Shown one piece after another: positions 35,754 through 44,800 of a stretch of DNA of 64,000 nucleotides. The stretch lies in contig OZ253569.1 in NCBI GenBank assembly GCA_965262875.1, positions 5,456,001 through 5,520,000 on the forward strand, written 5' to 3'. The stretch is from JBALVT01 sp965262875. GTDB lineage: Bacteria > Pseudomonadota > Gammaproteobacteria > Pseudomonadales > Halieaceae. The notes beneath the pieces are model-generated. The model saw nothing but the letters and a program-made list of their open reading frames with translations, was not told where the DNA came from and searched no databases. Position 1 is the first letter of the stretch; each line of letters opens with the position of its first letter. Position numbers and translations under genes: made by a program.

Positions 35754-37073
35754 GGTTCTACTGGGAATCCTGTGGGTAGAGGTTGAGTTTTCCACAGTGG
35801 AACAGAATTGAAACTCGATAGTTTTCGAAGTTTCTAAATCCTCGGGCAGCCGATTTTATTGTCTGAATCTTTGAATTAAATCCTTCTGCGGTCGCATTGG
35901 TGATGCGATGTTTCAAGTAAGTCATTATGTTGTCGAGATGTTTCTTTAGCATCTTGGCGACTGATATGACCGGCTTTAGACGTGAATGTGTCGCCCACCA
36001 GTACCCTTTCTTAAAGAACGCCCGGGCTGGTTTATCGTAGCTGTAAGTCCACAGGTCAAGCAGCGTCTCTTTGATTGCCCAGGCTCGGGCAACCTTCAAC
36101 CCCTTTGATTGAAGGCCATAAAAAGTGGCTTCATCTTTTTCACTCCAGTTGTCGGGATTGCGTAACCAGGTATAGCGAGACCCGACCAGGTCATTGATAC
36201 CGGCGGCTCTTAATGTTTTATTTTCTTTGCGCCTGACTTGGTCAACCATTTTTGTAAGATAACTGACGATATGAAACTTGTCGTGAACAATGGCGGCGTT
36301 CGGTAAAGTCGCCTCAACTGCCGTCATAAATGGAACCCACATATCCACGGCAACAGCAGCTACTTCATTACGCTGCTGTTCTGGAAGCGTGGACAGCAAT
36401 GCGGTTGCCGATTCCGCCGTTCTATCTGCCACGACCTCAAGCACTCTGGACGCATTCAAATCGTACAGCAGGCTGGCATAGGATTGCCCCTTGCGAAAAC
36501 TTTTTTCATCGATGCCAAGGTGTTTCACTTCCTCAACAGAGCGTCTGTCCATCCCTCTTTTCACTGCTCGGGATTGAATATGATGCACCTCATCCCACGA
36601 CAGACCAAGTAGTTTTGCGGCCTGTGTCTTGTTGCTGGCAGCCGACAGCACATCAATAGCGAAACGCTCAAATAAATGCGTAAAGCGTGCCTGCGTATCT
36701 GCCCACGGTACTTTCAGGCTTTTGATTCCATGCGCTTTACAATGAATACGCGGAACCTGAGCAACTAACTGCGTCTTGAACTGCATCGTATCAAGGTGTC
36801 GCCATGTGCGTTGCTCACGATGGTCGTAAACCGAACAAAGGGCATGGCAGACACTACACGCGCCTTTCGTTCCCTTTGGCCAATCTATCTGGAGGGTAAT
36901 TGATTTGTCGGTCAGATCCGGGGTAATAGCCGTGATTTTCCATGGGTCGCTAAGCCCCAAAAGTTGAGTAAACAACGCGGTATCTTTCATTTGAATATCT
37001 CCATAAAAAAAGACTCTTGTACCACATTCTTGACCATTGTTTGGCTTTTACCCATAGGAAACTCGGAAGAACC
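35754..37073 (-). mobile_element. ISL3-B, intact copy 2
   Basis: 1320 bp with the same ends as the copy at 4424-5743 but in the opposite orientation. Perfect duplication cattttta at 35746-35753 and 37074-37081, interrupting the CFA synthase gene between its AdoMet domain and the upstream lipid-binding half. Confidence 0.95.
35758..36990 (-). CDS. ISL3-family transposase (410 aa), ISL3-B copy 2
   Basis: Encodes the same 410-residue protein as 4507-5739, with the zinc ribbon, helix-turn-helix and DDE blocks all intact. The identity indicates recent transposition. Together with copy 1 it forms 31 kb of inverted homology across this window, which could drive inversion. Confidence 0.95.
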   Translation of the reverse strand: MKDTALFTQLLGLSDPWKITAITPDLTDKSITLQIDWPKGTKGACSVCHALCSVYDHREQRTWRHLDTMQFKTQLVAQVPRIHCKAHGIKSLKVPWADTQARFTHLFERFAIDVLSAASNKTQAAKLLGLSWDEVHHIQSRAVKRGMDRRSVEEVKHLGIDEKSFRKGQSYASLLYDLNASRVLEVVADRTAESATALLSTLPEQQRNEVAAVAVDMWVPFMTAVEATLPNAAIVHDKFHIVSYLTKMVDQVRRKENKTLRAAGINDLVGSRYTWLRNPDNWSEKDEATFYGLQSKGLKVARAWAIKETLLDLWTYSYDKPARAFFKKGYWWATHSRLKPVISVAKMLKKHLDNIMTYLKHRITNATAEGFNSKIQTIKSAARGFRNFENYRVSILFHCGKLNLYPQDSQ

Positions 37074-37717
37074 CATTTTTATAATAACCGCAGCTGTAGT
37101 TTTTATAGCCGCCCAAAAACTCGAAAAATAAGTCGTTGCCGAGATTGTAGTGATGTTCGGCATTCTTTTTCGATTTTTCGTGGGTCTGCTGGTTAACAGA
37201 TTGGCTGCCCAACCGAGAAAAAATTGTTTCGGAGTTCGCTTTGAGGTCTGCTCCAGCCCGGACGAAACCAGACGATAGAACAATTCTTCCAGATTTTCGG
37301 TGGTCCAATATTGGCGCATATAACTTTCGCCAAGGCCCAGTGAGCCCGTAGTCAGGACCTGACCATAAAAACGTTTGTCGAGAACTTTGATATCCCAGGG
37401 TTGGGTGCCGTTTATGGTCACGCCGGCACGGGAAAAAACTCTTTCTACGGGTCGACGAAGTAGATACAACGTAGTTCCAACCTTTTTTGTGTGCGCTACA
37501 ATCGCGTAGAATACCATTGTGCCGGCAAGAAGCACGCGGAATATTTCCCTTGTCTGTTGGTCGAAAATACCCATAGATTATCGCAAATACCCCACAAAAA
37601 AATCCCCCAAGGCCTATTAACTCGAGATTTTCAACATCTGTGGTTGACTTTTCCCACTCGAAAGCGACTATGGCCGAGCCGCTTGTTAAATAGCCTTGTA
37701 CACAGGGATGTGAACGC

Positions 37718-39130
37718 ATGGAGAGAGAACTGCTGTTTACCCAATCAGAGCCCCCAGACTTTGACAGCGTTGTCGAGATAATCAGCAGCGGTAGATATTT
37801 CAAGCTACTCGCTCCCCAGATTCTGGCAAATGTGTTGCGGCAGGGTTCTTTGATCACGCTACAAAAAGACCACTACCTGATTCGCGAGGGCAGTGTCGAG
37901 CCACCTGAACTGTATATTCTGGTGGAGGGGTCGCTGGCGATTGTTTGCAACGATAAGTTTATTCTTCGTCAGGACCTGCCCGGCGATGTAGTGGGAGAGA
38001 TGGCGGTGATCCAGTGCGCGCCTCGATCAGCCGACGTACTCGCCGAAACAGATTGCCGATTAATAGTATTCCCCGCCGAACTTTTCAATGTTGACGGCTA
38101 TTCCGATCAAGCCTCGGTGCTCTATGTGTTGTTCTCGCATATTCTCGCGGCGAAACTACGCATCACTACGGCGCAATCGATGATCCGAAAGAATATGCGA
38201 GTCACCTCGCAAGGGCATATTCGCGTGGGTATTGTCGATGCCAATACCGCAGATCTTGCCATGATTAGCAGTGCCGTAGAAGAGAGCTGGCCGGAAGCTA
38301 ACATCACGGAGTTCGCCAATCCTCCCGAATTCGTCGACTACAATCATAGCCAGCGTTTTGACCTGGTTATTGCGGATACCGAAACACTGGGCGATATCCA
38401 GCGCGATGGGAACCTGACCTCCACATTTATCAAATCCATGCAACTTCATGGAGCTCATATCGTAATCGTGAGTGCCTGTTGCAACTCGCCAGGCAATAGA
38501 GAGCTGATAATTGATATGGGCGCCGATGATCTGATAGCCAAACCCTGCGCGACCTTCGAGTTAAACCACGTGATTCGAAAGTCTCGCACTTCCTACTTGA
38601 AGAATCTTGAGTTGGATAAAGTGGAAACTGAAGCCCAAACGGATCGACTCACTGGGCTGGCCAACCGACGACGACTGGATCAGTTCATGGAGGCTTTAAT
38701 CACGGTGTACCCCGATAGTCGCGTGCCTTTTTCGCTGATCATGACCGACATAGACGACTTCAAACACTATAACGATACCAACGGACACCAAATGGGTGAT
38801 CTGGTTTTGCGAAAGGTTGCGGTAGCATTTGGTAATAAGGTGCGCAGAGGCGATCTTGCCGCTCGATTTGGCGGCGAGGAATTTATATTTGTCCTACCGG
38901 ATTGTGGCAAAGATAGAGCGCTAGAGTTAGCCGAAACGCTGCGTGCTACCGTAGAGTCGACCGTATTTCCACATCAGGAAAAACAACCTACCGGCAGCAT
39001 AACAATGACACTGGGAGTGGCGACCTATCCACAAGATGCCCACGATCTGGCTACCCTACTGCGGAAAGCGGATGACTGCCTCTACGTTGGCAAGGAAAAA
39101 GGAAAGAACGTGGTGATTGGGGCCAGCTGA
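37718..39130 (+). CDS. cNMP-binding / receiver-like / GGDEF diguanylate cyclase (470 aa)
   Basis: A cytoplasmic signalling protein. Residues about 30-140 form a cyclic-nucleotide-binding beta roll (YILVEGSLAIV, LPGDVVGEMAVIQCAPRSAD). Residues 172-290 look like a receiver or pseudo-receiver domain (IRVGIVDANTADLAMISSAV, DLVIADTETLG, MGADDLIAKPC). Residues 312-467 are GGDEF, with the active-site variant GGEEF at 385-389 and a DIDDFKHYND metal block. It could link cAMP or cGMP level to c-di-GMP synthesis, notable beside a decayed class III cyclase. It is divergent from the CFA/cyclase operon with a 143-bp shared promoter region. Confidence 0.92.
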   Translation: MERELLFTQSEPPDFDSVVEIISSGRYFKLLAPQILANVLRQGSLITLQKDHYLIREGSVEPPELYILVEGSLAIVCNDKFILRQDLPGDVVGEMAVIQCAPRSADVLAETDCRLIVFPAELFNVDGYSDQASVLYVLFSHILAAKLRITTAQSMIRKNMRVTSQGHIRVGIVDANTADLAMISSAVEESWPEANITEFANPPEFVDYNHSQRFDLVIADTETLGDIQRDGNLTSTFIKSMQLHGAHIVIVSACCNSPGNRELIIDMGADDLIAKPCATFELNHVIRKSRTSYLKNLELDKVETEAQTDRLTGLANRRRLDQFMEALITVYPDSRVPFSLIMTDIDDFKHYNDTNGHQMGDLVLRKVAVAFGNKVRRGDLAARFGGEEFIFVLPDCGKDRALELAETLRATVESTVFPHQEKQPTGSITMTLGVATYPQDAHDLATLLRKADDCLYVGKEKGKNVVIGAS

Positions 39131-39247
39131 ACAGAAAAGTGCGGCAGCTTGCGACAAAACCAAAATGAATGCTGACGACATCACTGCCGGCGCAGACAAT
39201 CTATCGTATACTGATCCGGGTTCCCCCTGAGTACACTTGGCATTGAA

Positions 39248-40096
39248 ATGAAGAACAGTAGATTGAAGCGTACAAGTAGCCGGGCAACCCTGTTCCGCAA
39301 TGGTGTTGCTCTGCTCGCCTTTTCGATATTAAGTGCGTGTAATTCAAGCTATGTTCGCGACGAAAGTATTCCCGACATCAGCGGCGTTTGGACCAATGCG
39401 ATGCTCTCTCCTGAAGATTCCCGGTGGCGCATCGAGGATCTTGCCTGTGCGCGAACAGGGTGCTCTTTGGCCGGGTTTAACTATCTGCAGTCGTTACTAC
39501 AAGACCCGAATGAGAACAGATCTGTCAAAGAGCTGTTCTACGATATGCGGGATTACGAAAAAGAATTCAACAAGACTTTATTAACTGCTAGCGCCCAGCA
39601 CAAAGCGACACAGTACCGACCAGAACAAGGTGCCGCCCTTGACTGTACCCCTGAGGGTGACAGCCTGCGTCATCAGATTACCGCACCGGTGCCCATGGAA
39701 ATACAGCAGTTCGAAGATAAAGTCATTATGCGCTATGAGTATTGGAATGCTGTTCGAACCGTTTATATGGATGGCGGCACTACTTCTGATGCCCCGCTCA
39801 CCCGACTGGGCGTTTCAACTGGCCGCTACGAGGGGACAACCTTCATTGTGGAAACAACCCGCGTCATATCCAATATAATCGGTGTCCCCGGTGGTGGAGC
39901 CCTCGCGCCCAGTGAGGATACACGTTTTGTGGAGCGCTATACCTTAAACCCGGATAGCGGAAGGCTGGATCTGGAACTGGCGATTATCGACCCGGAACAT
40001 TTTCGGAAGCCCTACATAAACCAACGAAGCTATTTACCAGCACCTGATTGGGAGCTCGATGAGTTTATCTGCGAAGCCATTACCGGCGAATACTAG
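39248..40096 (+). CDS. Predicted lipoprotein of unknown function (282 aa)
   Basis: The N terminus has a basic stretch, a hydrophobic core (GVALLAFSILSAC) and a lipobox LSAC, so it is probably acylated. The mature part has DISGVWTNAMLSPEDSRWRI at the start and the segment RLGVSTGRYEGTTFIVETTR, a lipocalin-like pattern seen in many uncharacterised exported proteins of hydrocarbon and steroid degraders. No enzymatic motif is recognised. The DUF6152 gene follows 24 bp later, and such proteins are often adjacent, so the pair is probably an operon. Confidence 0.7.
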   Translation: MKNSRLKRTSSRATLFRNGVALLAFSILSACNSSYVRDESIPDISGVWTNAMLSPEDSRWRIEDLACARTGCSLAGFNYLQSLLQDPNENRSVKELFYDMRDYEKEFNKTLLTASAQHKATQYRPEQGAALDCTPEGDSLRHQITAPVPMEIQQFEDKVIMRYEYWNAVRTVYMDGGTTSDAPLTRLGVSTGRYEGTTFIVETTRVISNIIGVPGGGALAPSEDTRFVERYTLNPDSGRLDLELAIIDPEHFRKPYINQRSYLPAPDWELDEFICEAITGEY

Positions 40097-40120
40097 TCAC
40101 CAGAAATGAGAGGCAAGGTT

Positions 40121-40576
40121 GTGAAAAAACAGCTGTACCCAATGCTTTTGATCGGTTTACTGGCTTCCCTGCCAGTGTACTCGCACCATAGTCCGGCTTC
40201 CCACTACCTGGTAGACCAGAGGGTTAGCGTCGAGGGTGAGGTCACAAAATTTCGCCTGATTAATCCACATGCCCGTATTTATTTTGATGTGACAACGGAG
40301 GAAGGGGCGGTTCAGCACTGGCTGGCAGAGGGCAATGCGGCGGCTATTTTAAAGCGCAGAGGTTGGAAGAGAGAAACATTGGCCCCTGGAGATGTGATCA
40401 AAATATCCGGTAACCCCGCTCGTGACGGTGGCCACAAGATGGACTGGAAACTCATTGTCAAAGAGGATGGCACTGAATATCGCGGTGGCAATACAGTGGG
40501 CGGCGAACAAGACCGCGTCCTGGATGACGCGGAAAAACGCCGCCAGGAGCAGAAGTCGAACCCCCAGGACAGCTGA
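40121..40576 (+). CDS. DUF6152-family exported protein (about 151 aa)
   Basis: GTG start at 40121 with AGAGG 7 bases upstream gives a short signal peptide (LYPMLLIGLLASLPVYS) followed by HHSPASHYLVDQRVSVEGEV, the His-rich start characteristic of DUF6152. The body (GEVTKFRLINPHARIYFDVT, GDVIKISGNPARDGGHKMDW) is an OB-like beta barrel with conserved NPH. The C terminus is charged and disordered. The exposed His pair directly after the signal site suggests metal binding, which is inference. It probably partners the lipoprotein upstream. Confidence 0.75.
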   Translation: MKKQLYPMLLIGLLASLPVYSHHSPASHYLVDQRVSVEGEVTKFRLINPHARIYFDVTTEEGAVQHWLAEGNAAAILKRRGWKRETLAPGDVIKISGNPARDGGHKMDWKLIVKEDGTEYRGGNTVGGEQDRVLDDAEKRRQEQKSNPQDS

Positions 40577-40617
40577 AGTTCAGGAGCGCAGATTTCTGAA
40601 CCTTGCTGCCTGGTACT

Positions 40618-41121
40618 TTATTTTCTACTCAGTAGTTGATTGATTCTTGCCGGGGGATAACTGAGTAGTTCTCCCAGTGCCCAAGCTATTTCTTTGCGTG
40701 CAGCAGCATCGTACTTCCCTGCCCCCACCAACTCTTCTTTGCGCTTTTTAAGCGCAAGATAGTCGTCAAGAGTCTCACCGCTATAAATAATCAGAACGTG
40801 CTTGTCCTGGGTCGCTGACAGGGGGAAAAGATCCGTTGCGAGGAAGCCGTTTTCCCGGTATGTCGATACCTCGGCACTCGTTGCTATGCCCTGTGCTGCC
40901 TCAAGCAGTTCATCCATTTCCTGTGCGGACATCGCTGAGCTGAGGGCCATCTTCTTAATACCAATGCTGACGACTTCGGACCACGAGGCGATCCCCCCCA
41001 GATGATAGGACCGCAGATCAATGTCTTTCATGGCAGGTTCTCCGGCAGCAAATAGTGCTTTTCCTGGTACAAGCAGTGATGTAAATACCAGCAGTGTTGC
41101 CAGGTGCAAATTGAATTTCAT
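40618..41121 (-). CDS. Exported protein of unknown function (167 aa)
   Basis: A signal peptide (LHLATLLVFTSLLVPGKALF) is followed by a helical, charged mature protein with the block SYHLGGIASWSEVVSIGIKK and a late ALKKRKEELVGAGKYDAAAR. No Cys and no known motif. It is the last gene of the minus-strand membrane operon 43413-40618, 30 bp behind its neighbour, and convergent with the DUF6152 gene. Confidence 0.6.
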   Translation of the reverse strand: MKFNLHLATLLVFTSLLVPGKALFAAGEPAMKDIDLRSYHLGGIASWSEVVSIGIKKMALSSAMSAQEMDELLEAAQGIATSAEVSTYRENGFLATDLFPLSATQDKHVLIIYSGETLDDYLALKKRKEELVGAGKYDAAARKEIAWALGELLSYPPARINQLLSRK

Positions 41122-41151
41122 AGTGAAGACCTCTTTATGTCGGCAAGTCGC

Positions 41152-41724
41152 CTATTCTAGCCCTATGCGTTCGATTGCATCGAAGAAACCTGCGACCTCC
41201 AGTTCGATTACAATGGGGTGGTCTGAGATGTTCAGCCAATACCATCCGTGGTGGCCACTGAATGCGGCGACAATGGAGCCACTCCCGCTGTCTGATTCTC
41301 CGGCTCGGTAGCGATTATAGAACTTGGTTTCTCCAGCCGTGGGATGGCCGTGAAAGTCGAAGTAGGCCTGGCCCGTTTTCACCTGCCAACGATAGACGAT
41401 GCTATCGCCCTCATCCATGACGGCTTTGTATTCGACACCGCCGTCCAGGGGAAGCGTGATTTCAAGGCGCTCTTGGGCGAAAGGTTTTTTGCCGGGCATG
41501 TAGTTTTCCCCGACGGCATAGGCCAAGGCATCTTGGTACTCGTCGTACTGTATCTCAACCTCGAAGGGATCGTAAAAACGATAGTTTAGCCCGGCAGGTG
41601 CCCCATGGGCTTTAACGACTGGCGTTTGTAGGGGCGTTTCTTGCTTTGACCCCTGGCCCAGTACAAACAGGCCGCTGAGCAGTAACGCGGCAAGCCCGAT
41701 AAAAACTAAACTCGATCGACTCAT
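41152..41724 (-). CDS. Membrane-anchored protein of unknown function (190 aa)
   Basis: One N-terminal anchor (SLVFIGLAALLLSGLFVLG) is followed by a periplasmic domain. It contains the aromatic block GDSIVYRWQVKTGQAYFDFH, then GHPTAGETKFYNRY, and the ending SGHHGWYWLNISDHPIVIEL. His and aromatic clusters (FHGHP, GHHGWYW) suggest a metal- or ligand-binding beta sandwich. I know this kind of protein only as an uncharacterised transmembrane anchor protein, often beside HupE-type genes. It sits 38 bp downstream of hupE-like 41763. Confidence 0.6.
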   Translation of the reverse strand: MSRSSLVFIGLAALLLSGLFVLGQGSKQETPLQTPVVKAHGAPAGLNYRFYDPFEVEIQYDEYQDALAYAVGENYMPGKKPFAQERLEITLPLDGGVEYKAVMDEGDSIVYRWQVKTGQAYFDFHGHPTAGETKFYNRYRAGESDSGSGSIVAAFSGHHGWYWLNISDHPIVIELEVAGFFDAIERIGLE

Positions 41725-41762
41725 GATTTCCCTCTGAGGCTGTGGTCTTTGACCGAAATTGG

Positions 41763-42440
41763 CTATGCGGCCTGAAAATACTGGTTAAGCTGGTAGGCGA
41801 TCAGTGCAATACCGGCGGCGACGATAGCAATATTGACGGTGGTCGCGACGGTCCGATTATCGCGCAGCATCGGCACATAGTTAAGTAGGCACAATGCGAA
41901 AAGCAAGGCCACAATCTGCCCCAACTCAACTCCGATATTAAAGGCTAGCAAATTAGCTAACAAGCCATGATCTCGCACGGCCAATGTCTGCAGCTTGGTG
42001 GCCAGCCCGAGGCCATGAAACAGTCCGAATGCGAAAACTACAATTTTTTCCTGTGGCCGCTCGCCAAAAAGAGTAGTCAAGCCACCGAGATTATCGACGC
42101 CTTTGTAAACCACTGAAAACCCAATAATGGCATCGATCAGATATGGGTTGACTGACCAGCCAAAGAAAACCCCGGAAATTAACGTCACACTGTGCCCCAG
42201 TGCAAACAGTGAGACCAGTATCAGTACATCGCGTAGGCGCACAATATAGAAAATGACACCCAGCAGAAACAGCAGGTGGTCGTAGCCTGTCACCATGTGC
42301 TTTGTGCCCAGCCAAATGTAGTGACCGAGCTGCGCGCCTGCCAGGGCCTGCATTTTCAATATGTCTTCTTTGTTGACTTCGTGCGCCTCGGCGCCAATGC
42401 CTAGTGACAGCAGGACCAGGCAGAATACTAATTTACCCAC
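41763..42440 (-). CDS. HupE/UreJ-family membrane protein (225 aa)
   Basis: A cleavable-looking signal (LVFCLVLLSLGIGAEA) precedes six to seven helices. The family signature GYDHLLFLLGVIFYIV is intact, followed by FALGHSVTLISGVFFGW and FGLFHGLGLATKLQ, with the membrane His residues that in HupE/UreJ relatives bind Ni2+ or Co2+. Urease and hydrogenase genes are absent here, so this belongs to the second, uncharacterised HupE subfamily. It is 6 bp behind the DUF6644-like gene and part of a five-gene operon. Confidence 0.82.
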   Translation of the reverse strand: MGKLVFCLVLLSLGIGAEAHEVNKEDILKMQALAGAQLGHYIWLGTKHMVTGYDHLLFLLGVIFYIVRLRDVLILVSLFALGHSVTLISGVFFGWSVNPYLIDAIIGFSVVYKGVDNLGGLTTLFGERPQEKIVVFAFGLFHGLGLATKLQTLAVRDHGLLANLLAFNIGVELGQIVALLFALCLLNYVPMLRDNRTVATTVNIAIVAAGIALIAYQLNQYFQAA

Positions 42441-42446
42441 CGCGTA

Positions 42447-42923
42447 TCACCCTGTACTCACATAGGGAATAAGCCTGCCCATAATCAACACGCCAAACCA
42501 CAATACTAAAGACAATGCGCCAATAAGCTTCGCCTCCAACGGCGTATTCGAATGACTCGGCCAGGTCTGTATCGGACGACCGATGCGCAATATAAACCAC
42601 AGCACATTGAGGCCGGCGAGAACTATCAACAGCATTTTTATGCGGAAACCCGTGTGGTTCAGGTAGCGCTCTGGATCACCCACCAGGAACATCAGGCCGG
42701 TGAGCAGGTTAATCCCAAAACCCAAGGAGGCCCAGGGTAATAACTGAAGTGTTCCCGAGATAGACAGGCCCCGGAAAAACCCGACCAACCTCAGGTCAAC
42801 CACAAACAATGCGCCCAGCATCAGCGACAAGCCAAAAAAGTGTAGTGTCTCAAACAGTGGCCAGGCCCAGGGGGTATCGATTATCCAGGAATGCAGCGAG
42901 GTCGTTAAAATCCATTCTTCCAT
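42447..42923 (-). CDS. Small integral membrane protein, DUF6644-like (about 158 aa)
   Basis: ATG at 42921-42923 gives MEEWILTTSLHSWIIDTPWA. About four transmembrane helices follow, with the block FETLHFFGLSLMLGALFVVD containing a membrane His, and GDPERYLNHTGFRIKMLLIV. It is clearly paralogous to the next gene upstream (42937-43413): both have the ETLHFFGLS/SCHAIGLA, VDLRxxG and F-x-IK patterns. An in-frame TTG four codons further upstream is a less likely start. The DUF number is given from memory. Confidence 0.65.
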   Translation of the reverse strand: MEEWILTTSLHSWIIDTPWAWPLFETLHFFGLSLMLGALFVVDLRLVGFFRGLSISGTLQLLPWASLGFGINLLTGLMFLVGDPERYLNHTGFRIKMLLIVLAGLNVLWFILRIGRPIQTWPSHSNTPLEAKLIGALSLVLWFGVLIMGRLIPYVSTG

Positions 42924-42936
42924 GCTTGTTACCAAC

Positions 42937-43413
42937 TCATTCTATGTAGGCTATCAAGCGGCCGGCGATCATCGCCGCGGACAGCAGCAGCAAGGAGCAA
43001 AGGGCCAGAATTTTGGCATTTGCTCCGACAGTACCGCCTGCATCCCAGCCATCCGCATGCGCTTTGAAGAGCCCTTGTAGACGCGCGGTGCCAATTAAGG
43101 CGAGCGAAATACAGGTGATTTTGATCAGAAACGCAGGGTGGGTGACAAAGTAAGTTGCCTGCCCGGCGAACAGCGAAAATCCCGATATCAGGTTCACAAT
43201 AAATCCAACCCAGGCTAGTTTGATCAAGGAACGCAGGGGCGCAATTTCCAAGCCGGGGAAGCGTCCGAGCACACGCAGATCAACTATAGCGAGAGATCCG
43301 GCCACCACGGCGAGCCCGATGGCGTGGCAGGACAGCAGGATGGGGTAGCCCCAGGTTGAGGTGGCTACCCAGTCTCCCAAAGCGCTTAACTCGAGCCACT
43401 CAAAAAACTCCAC
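42937..43413 (-). CDS. Small integral membrane protein, DUF6644-like (about 158 aa), first gene of the operon
   Basis: The start is GTG at 43411-43413 because AGGAGG lies 6 bases upstream; the frame stays open for another 68 codons, but that part overlaps the sensor kinase gene antisense and is not coding. The protein starts VEFFEWLELSALGDWVATST and shows four helices with ILLSCHAIGLAVVAGSLAIV, then DLRVLGRFPGLEIAPLRSLI. It is the paralogue of the following gene, so the two may form a heterodimeric membrane unit with HupE. The stop is 13 bp before the next ATG. Confidence 0.65.
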   Translation of the reverse strand: MEFFEWLELSALGDWVATSTWGYPILLSCHAIGLAVVAGSLAIVDLRVLGRFPGLEIAPLRSLIKLAWVGFIVNLISGFSLFAGQATYFVTHPAFLIKITCISLALIGTARLQGLFKAHADGWDAGGTVGANAKILALCSLLLLSAAMIAGRLIAYIE

Positions 43414-43495
43414 TACTGCCTCCTGTGCAGAGCGTTGACCGGGTATGTTACGTTGAATTGAGCATGTGATCATCCATATTGGGCAGTGCCGAAAT

Positions 43496-44800
43496 CTACG
43501 CTTCCGACAACGGCACGCTAACCAGCACACTCGTGCCCTCGCCAGGGGTACTATCCAAAGTGAGAATCCCCCCGTGTGCCTCCACAATGAGTTTGCACAA
43601 ATACAAGCCCAGACCAAAACCGCCTGTCTGCCGCTGGCGAGCGCTGTCAGCTCGGTAGAACGGTTCAGTGAGGTGCCCGATATGCTCGGCTGCGATACCC
43701 TCCCCCTGATCCTTCACACTCAGCAGAGCATTACCCTCAGAATATTCTACTTCGATAAAAATCGGACGCTGTTCACCGTAGCGCAGCGCGTTACCAATCA
43801 AATTGCGTAATAGCAAACCAAACCGTAGGCGATCCAGATTCACGACCTTGTCTTGGTTGTGGTCAACGGGCAGCCACCGAATAAGTGGATTTTTCGGCCA
43901 GTACTGCTCCACTGTAGCAGCAACAAACTGGGCGATAGGCAATGGTTCCAGGCTCAGGCTGGTGTGTTGGCTATTGAGGCGTTCCGCTTCAAGCAGCTCT
44001 GTTACCAGTTGGTCCAGTTCGTTGATATCTTCGAGTAGGCTTTCCTTAACGCGCGGGTCTTCGAGGAGTTCCAATTGAACTTTTGCTCGGGTGATAGGCG
44101 TGCGCAACTCGTGGCTTATCGCTAGCAACAATTGTTGTTTGGCCGCCAGCATGCCCTGCAGCGAATCAGCCATGCTGTTAATGCTGCTGGTAAGATCGCC
44201 CAGTTCATCGTGCCGCGTGTGACGCACCCGGTAATCCAACTCGCCTTGACTGATACGCTCGGCACCGTCCTTCAATAGATGTATGGGCTTAAGCAGGCGA
44301 CGCACCAGCCAATAATTGAAAAACAGCGCCAGCAAAAAGGCAATGTAGGCAACCAGAGAATCATCGTCGCTGATCATATCTGCTTTACGAAACAAGTAAT
44401 ATTCGAATTCGCCTCGTGTAACCTGTAGCGCCTTGGTGCGTTTTGAGCGAACTACCTTGACGGTATCAGACAGCGAGTGCATGACTCCAATATGCTGCAA
44501 ATCGATGGTCTGAGTATCAGACTGCCACAGCAGGTCCGGCCCAGTAATCACCAGCGAAATGGGTAGCTCCTGGATCAGCACAGAAGCCTTGCTCAGGTCC
44601 GGCGGTGTGCCTATATCACTGACAATGGCTTTTCCAAAATGCTCCAGGTAATTAAGCGCGCCCCATTCATGTTGACGATTTTCAAGAATAAAGCGCATGC
44701 TGACAGCTAGGATCACTACAAATAGGACAACCGTGCCGCTGAAAATTAGCAGCAAGCGTAAGAACAGTGAACGGCGGAAGGTGCGAAAGAATTCTGTCAA
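43496..44800 (-). CDS. CpxA-like sensor histidine kinase (434 aa)
   Basis: Two transmembrane helices (about 13-33 and 148-165) bracket a periplasmic sensor domain. A HAMP segment follows (PIHLLKDGAERISQGELDYR). The phospho-acceptor helix is LLLAISHELRTPITRAKVQL, and the ATPase domain has RNLIGNALRYGEQ (N box), SVKDQGEGIAAEHI (G1) and TGGFGLGLYLCKLI (G2), so the kinase appears complete. The gene overlaps the response regulator by 4 bases. The partner regulator is damaged, so signalling is probably broken. A divergent Spy/CpxP gene supports the Cpx-like assignment. Confidence 0.9.
   Translation of the reverse strand: MTEFFRTFRRSLFLRLLLIFSGTVVLFVVILAVSMRFILENRQHEWGALNYLEHFGKAIVSDIGTPPDLSKASVLIQELPISLVITGPDLLWQSDTQTIDLQHIGVMHSLSDTVKVVRSKRTKALQVTRGEFEYYLFRKADMISDDDSLVAYIAFLLALFFNYWLVRRLLKPIHLLKDGAERISQGELDYRVRHTRHDELGDLTSSINSMADSLQGMLAAKQQLLLAISHELRTPITRAKVQLELLEDPRVKESLLEDINELDQLVTELLEAERLNSQHTSLSLEPLPIAQFVAATVEQYWPKNPLIRWLPVDHNQDKVVNLDRLRFGLLLRNLIGNALRYGEQRPIFIEVEYSEGNALLSVKDQGEGIAAEHIGHLTEPFYRADSARQRQTGGFGLGLYLCKLIVEAHGGILTLDSTPGEGTSVLVSVPLSEA

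Larger units (their letters stand above)
35051..37574 (-). pseudogene. Cyclopropane-fatty-acyl-phospholipid synthase-like gene, frameshifted and split by ISL3-B
   Basis: The N-terminal part (from 37574) contains RRPVERVFSRAGVTINGTQP and GSLGLGESYMRQYWTTENLE, typical of CFA synthases. The frame shifts near 37240 and continues as KKNAEHHYNLGNDLFFEFLG and YKNYSCGYYKN. ISL3-B (35754-37073) interrupts here with an 8-bp duplication. The remainder reads ADTLEDAQVAKMHRLCQVLD, the SAM motif LLDVGGGWGEFAKFAA and FTHVGHKNHRQFMQTM, and ends FHIGFSKAAD. The enzyme would methylate membrane-lipid double bonds using S-adenosylmethionine. Both the frameshift and the element inactivate it. It overlaps closely with the cyclase pseudogene downstream (operon). 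Confidence 0.85.

Noticed and set aside
4424..37073. A composite transposon bounded by ISL3-B copies 1 and 2
   Set aside because: Each copy has its own perfect 8-bp duplication from a separate insertion, and the two duplications differ. The copies are independent events.
43414..43617. A 68-codon N-terminal extension of the first DUF6644-like protein
   Set aside because: It overlaps the sensor kinase coding region antisense, has no membrane-protein character, and a strong AGGAGG site precedes the GTG at 43413.
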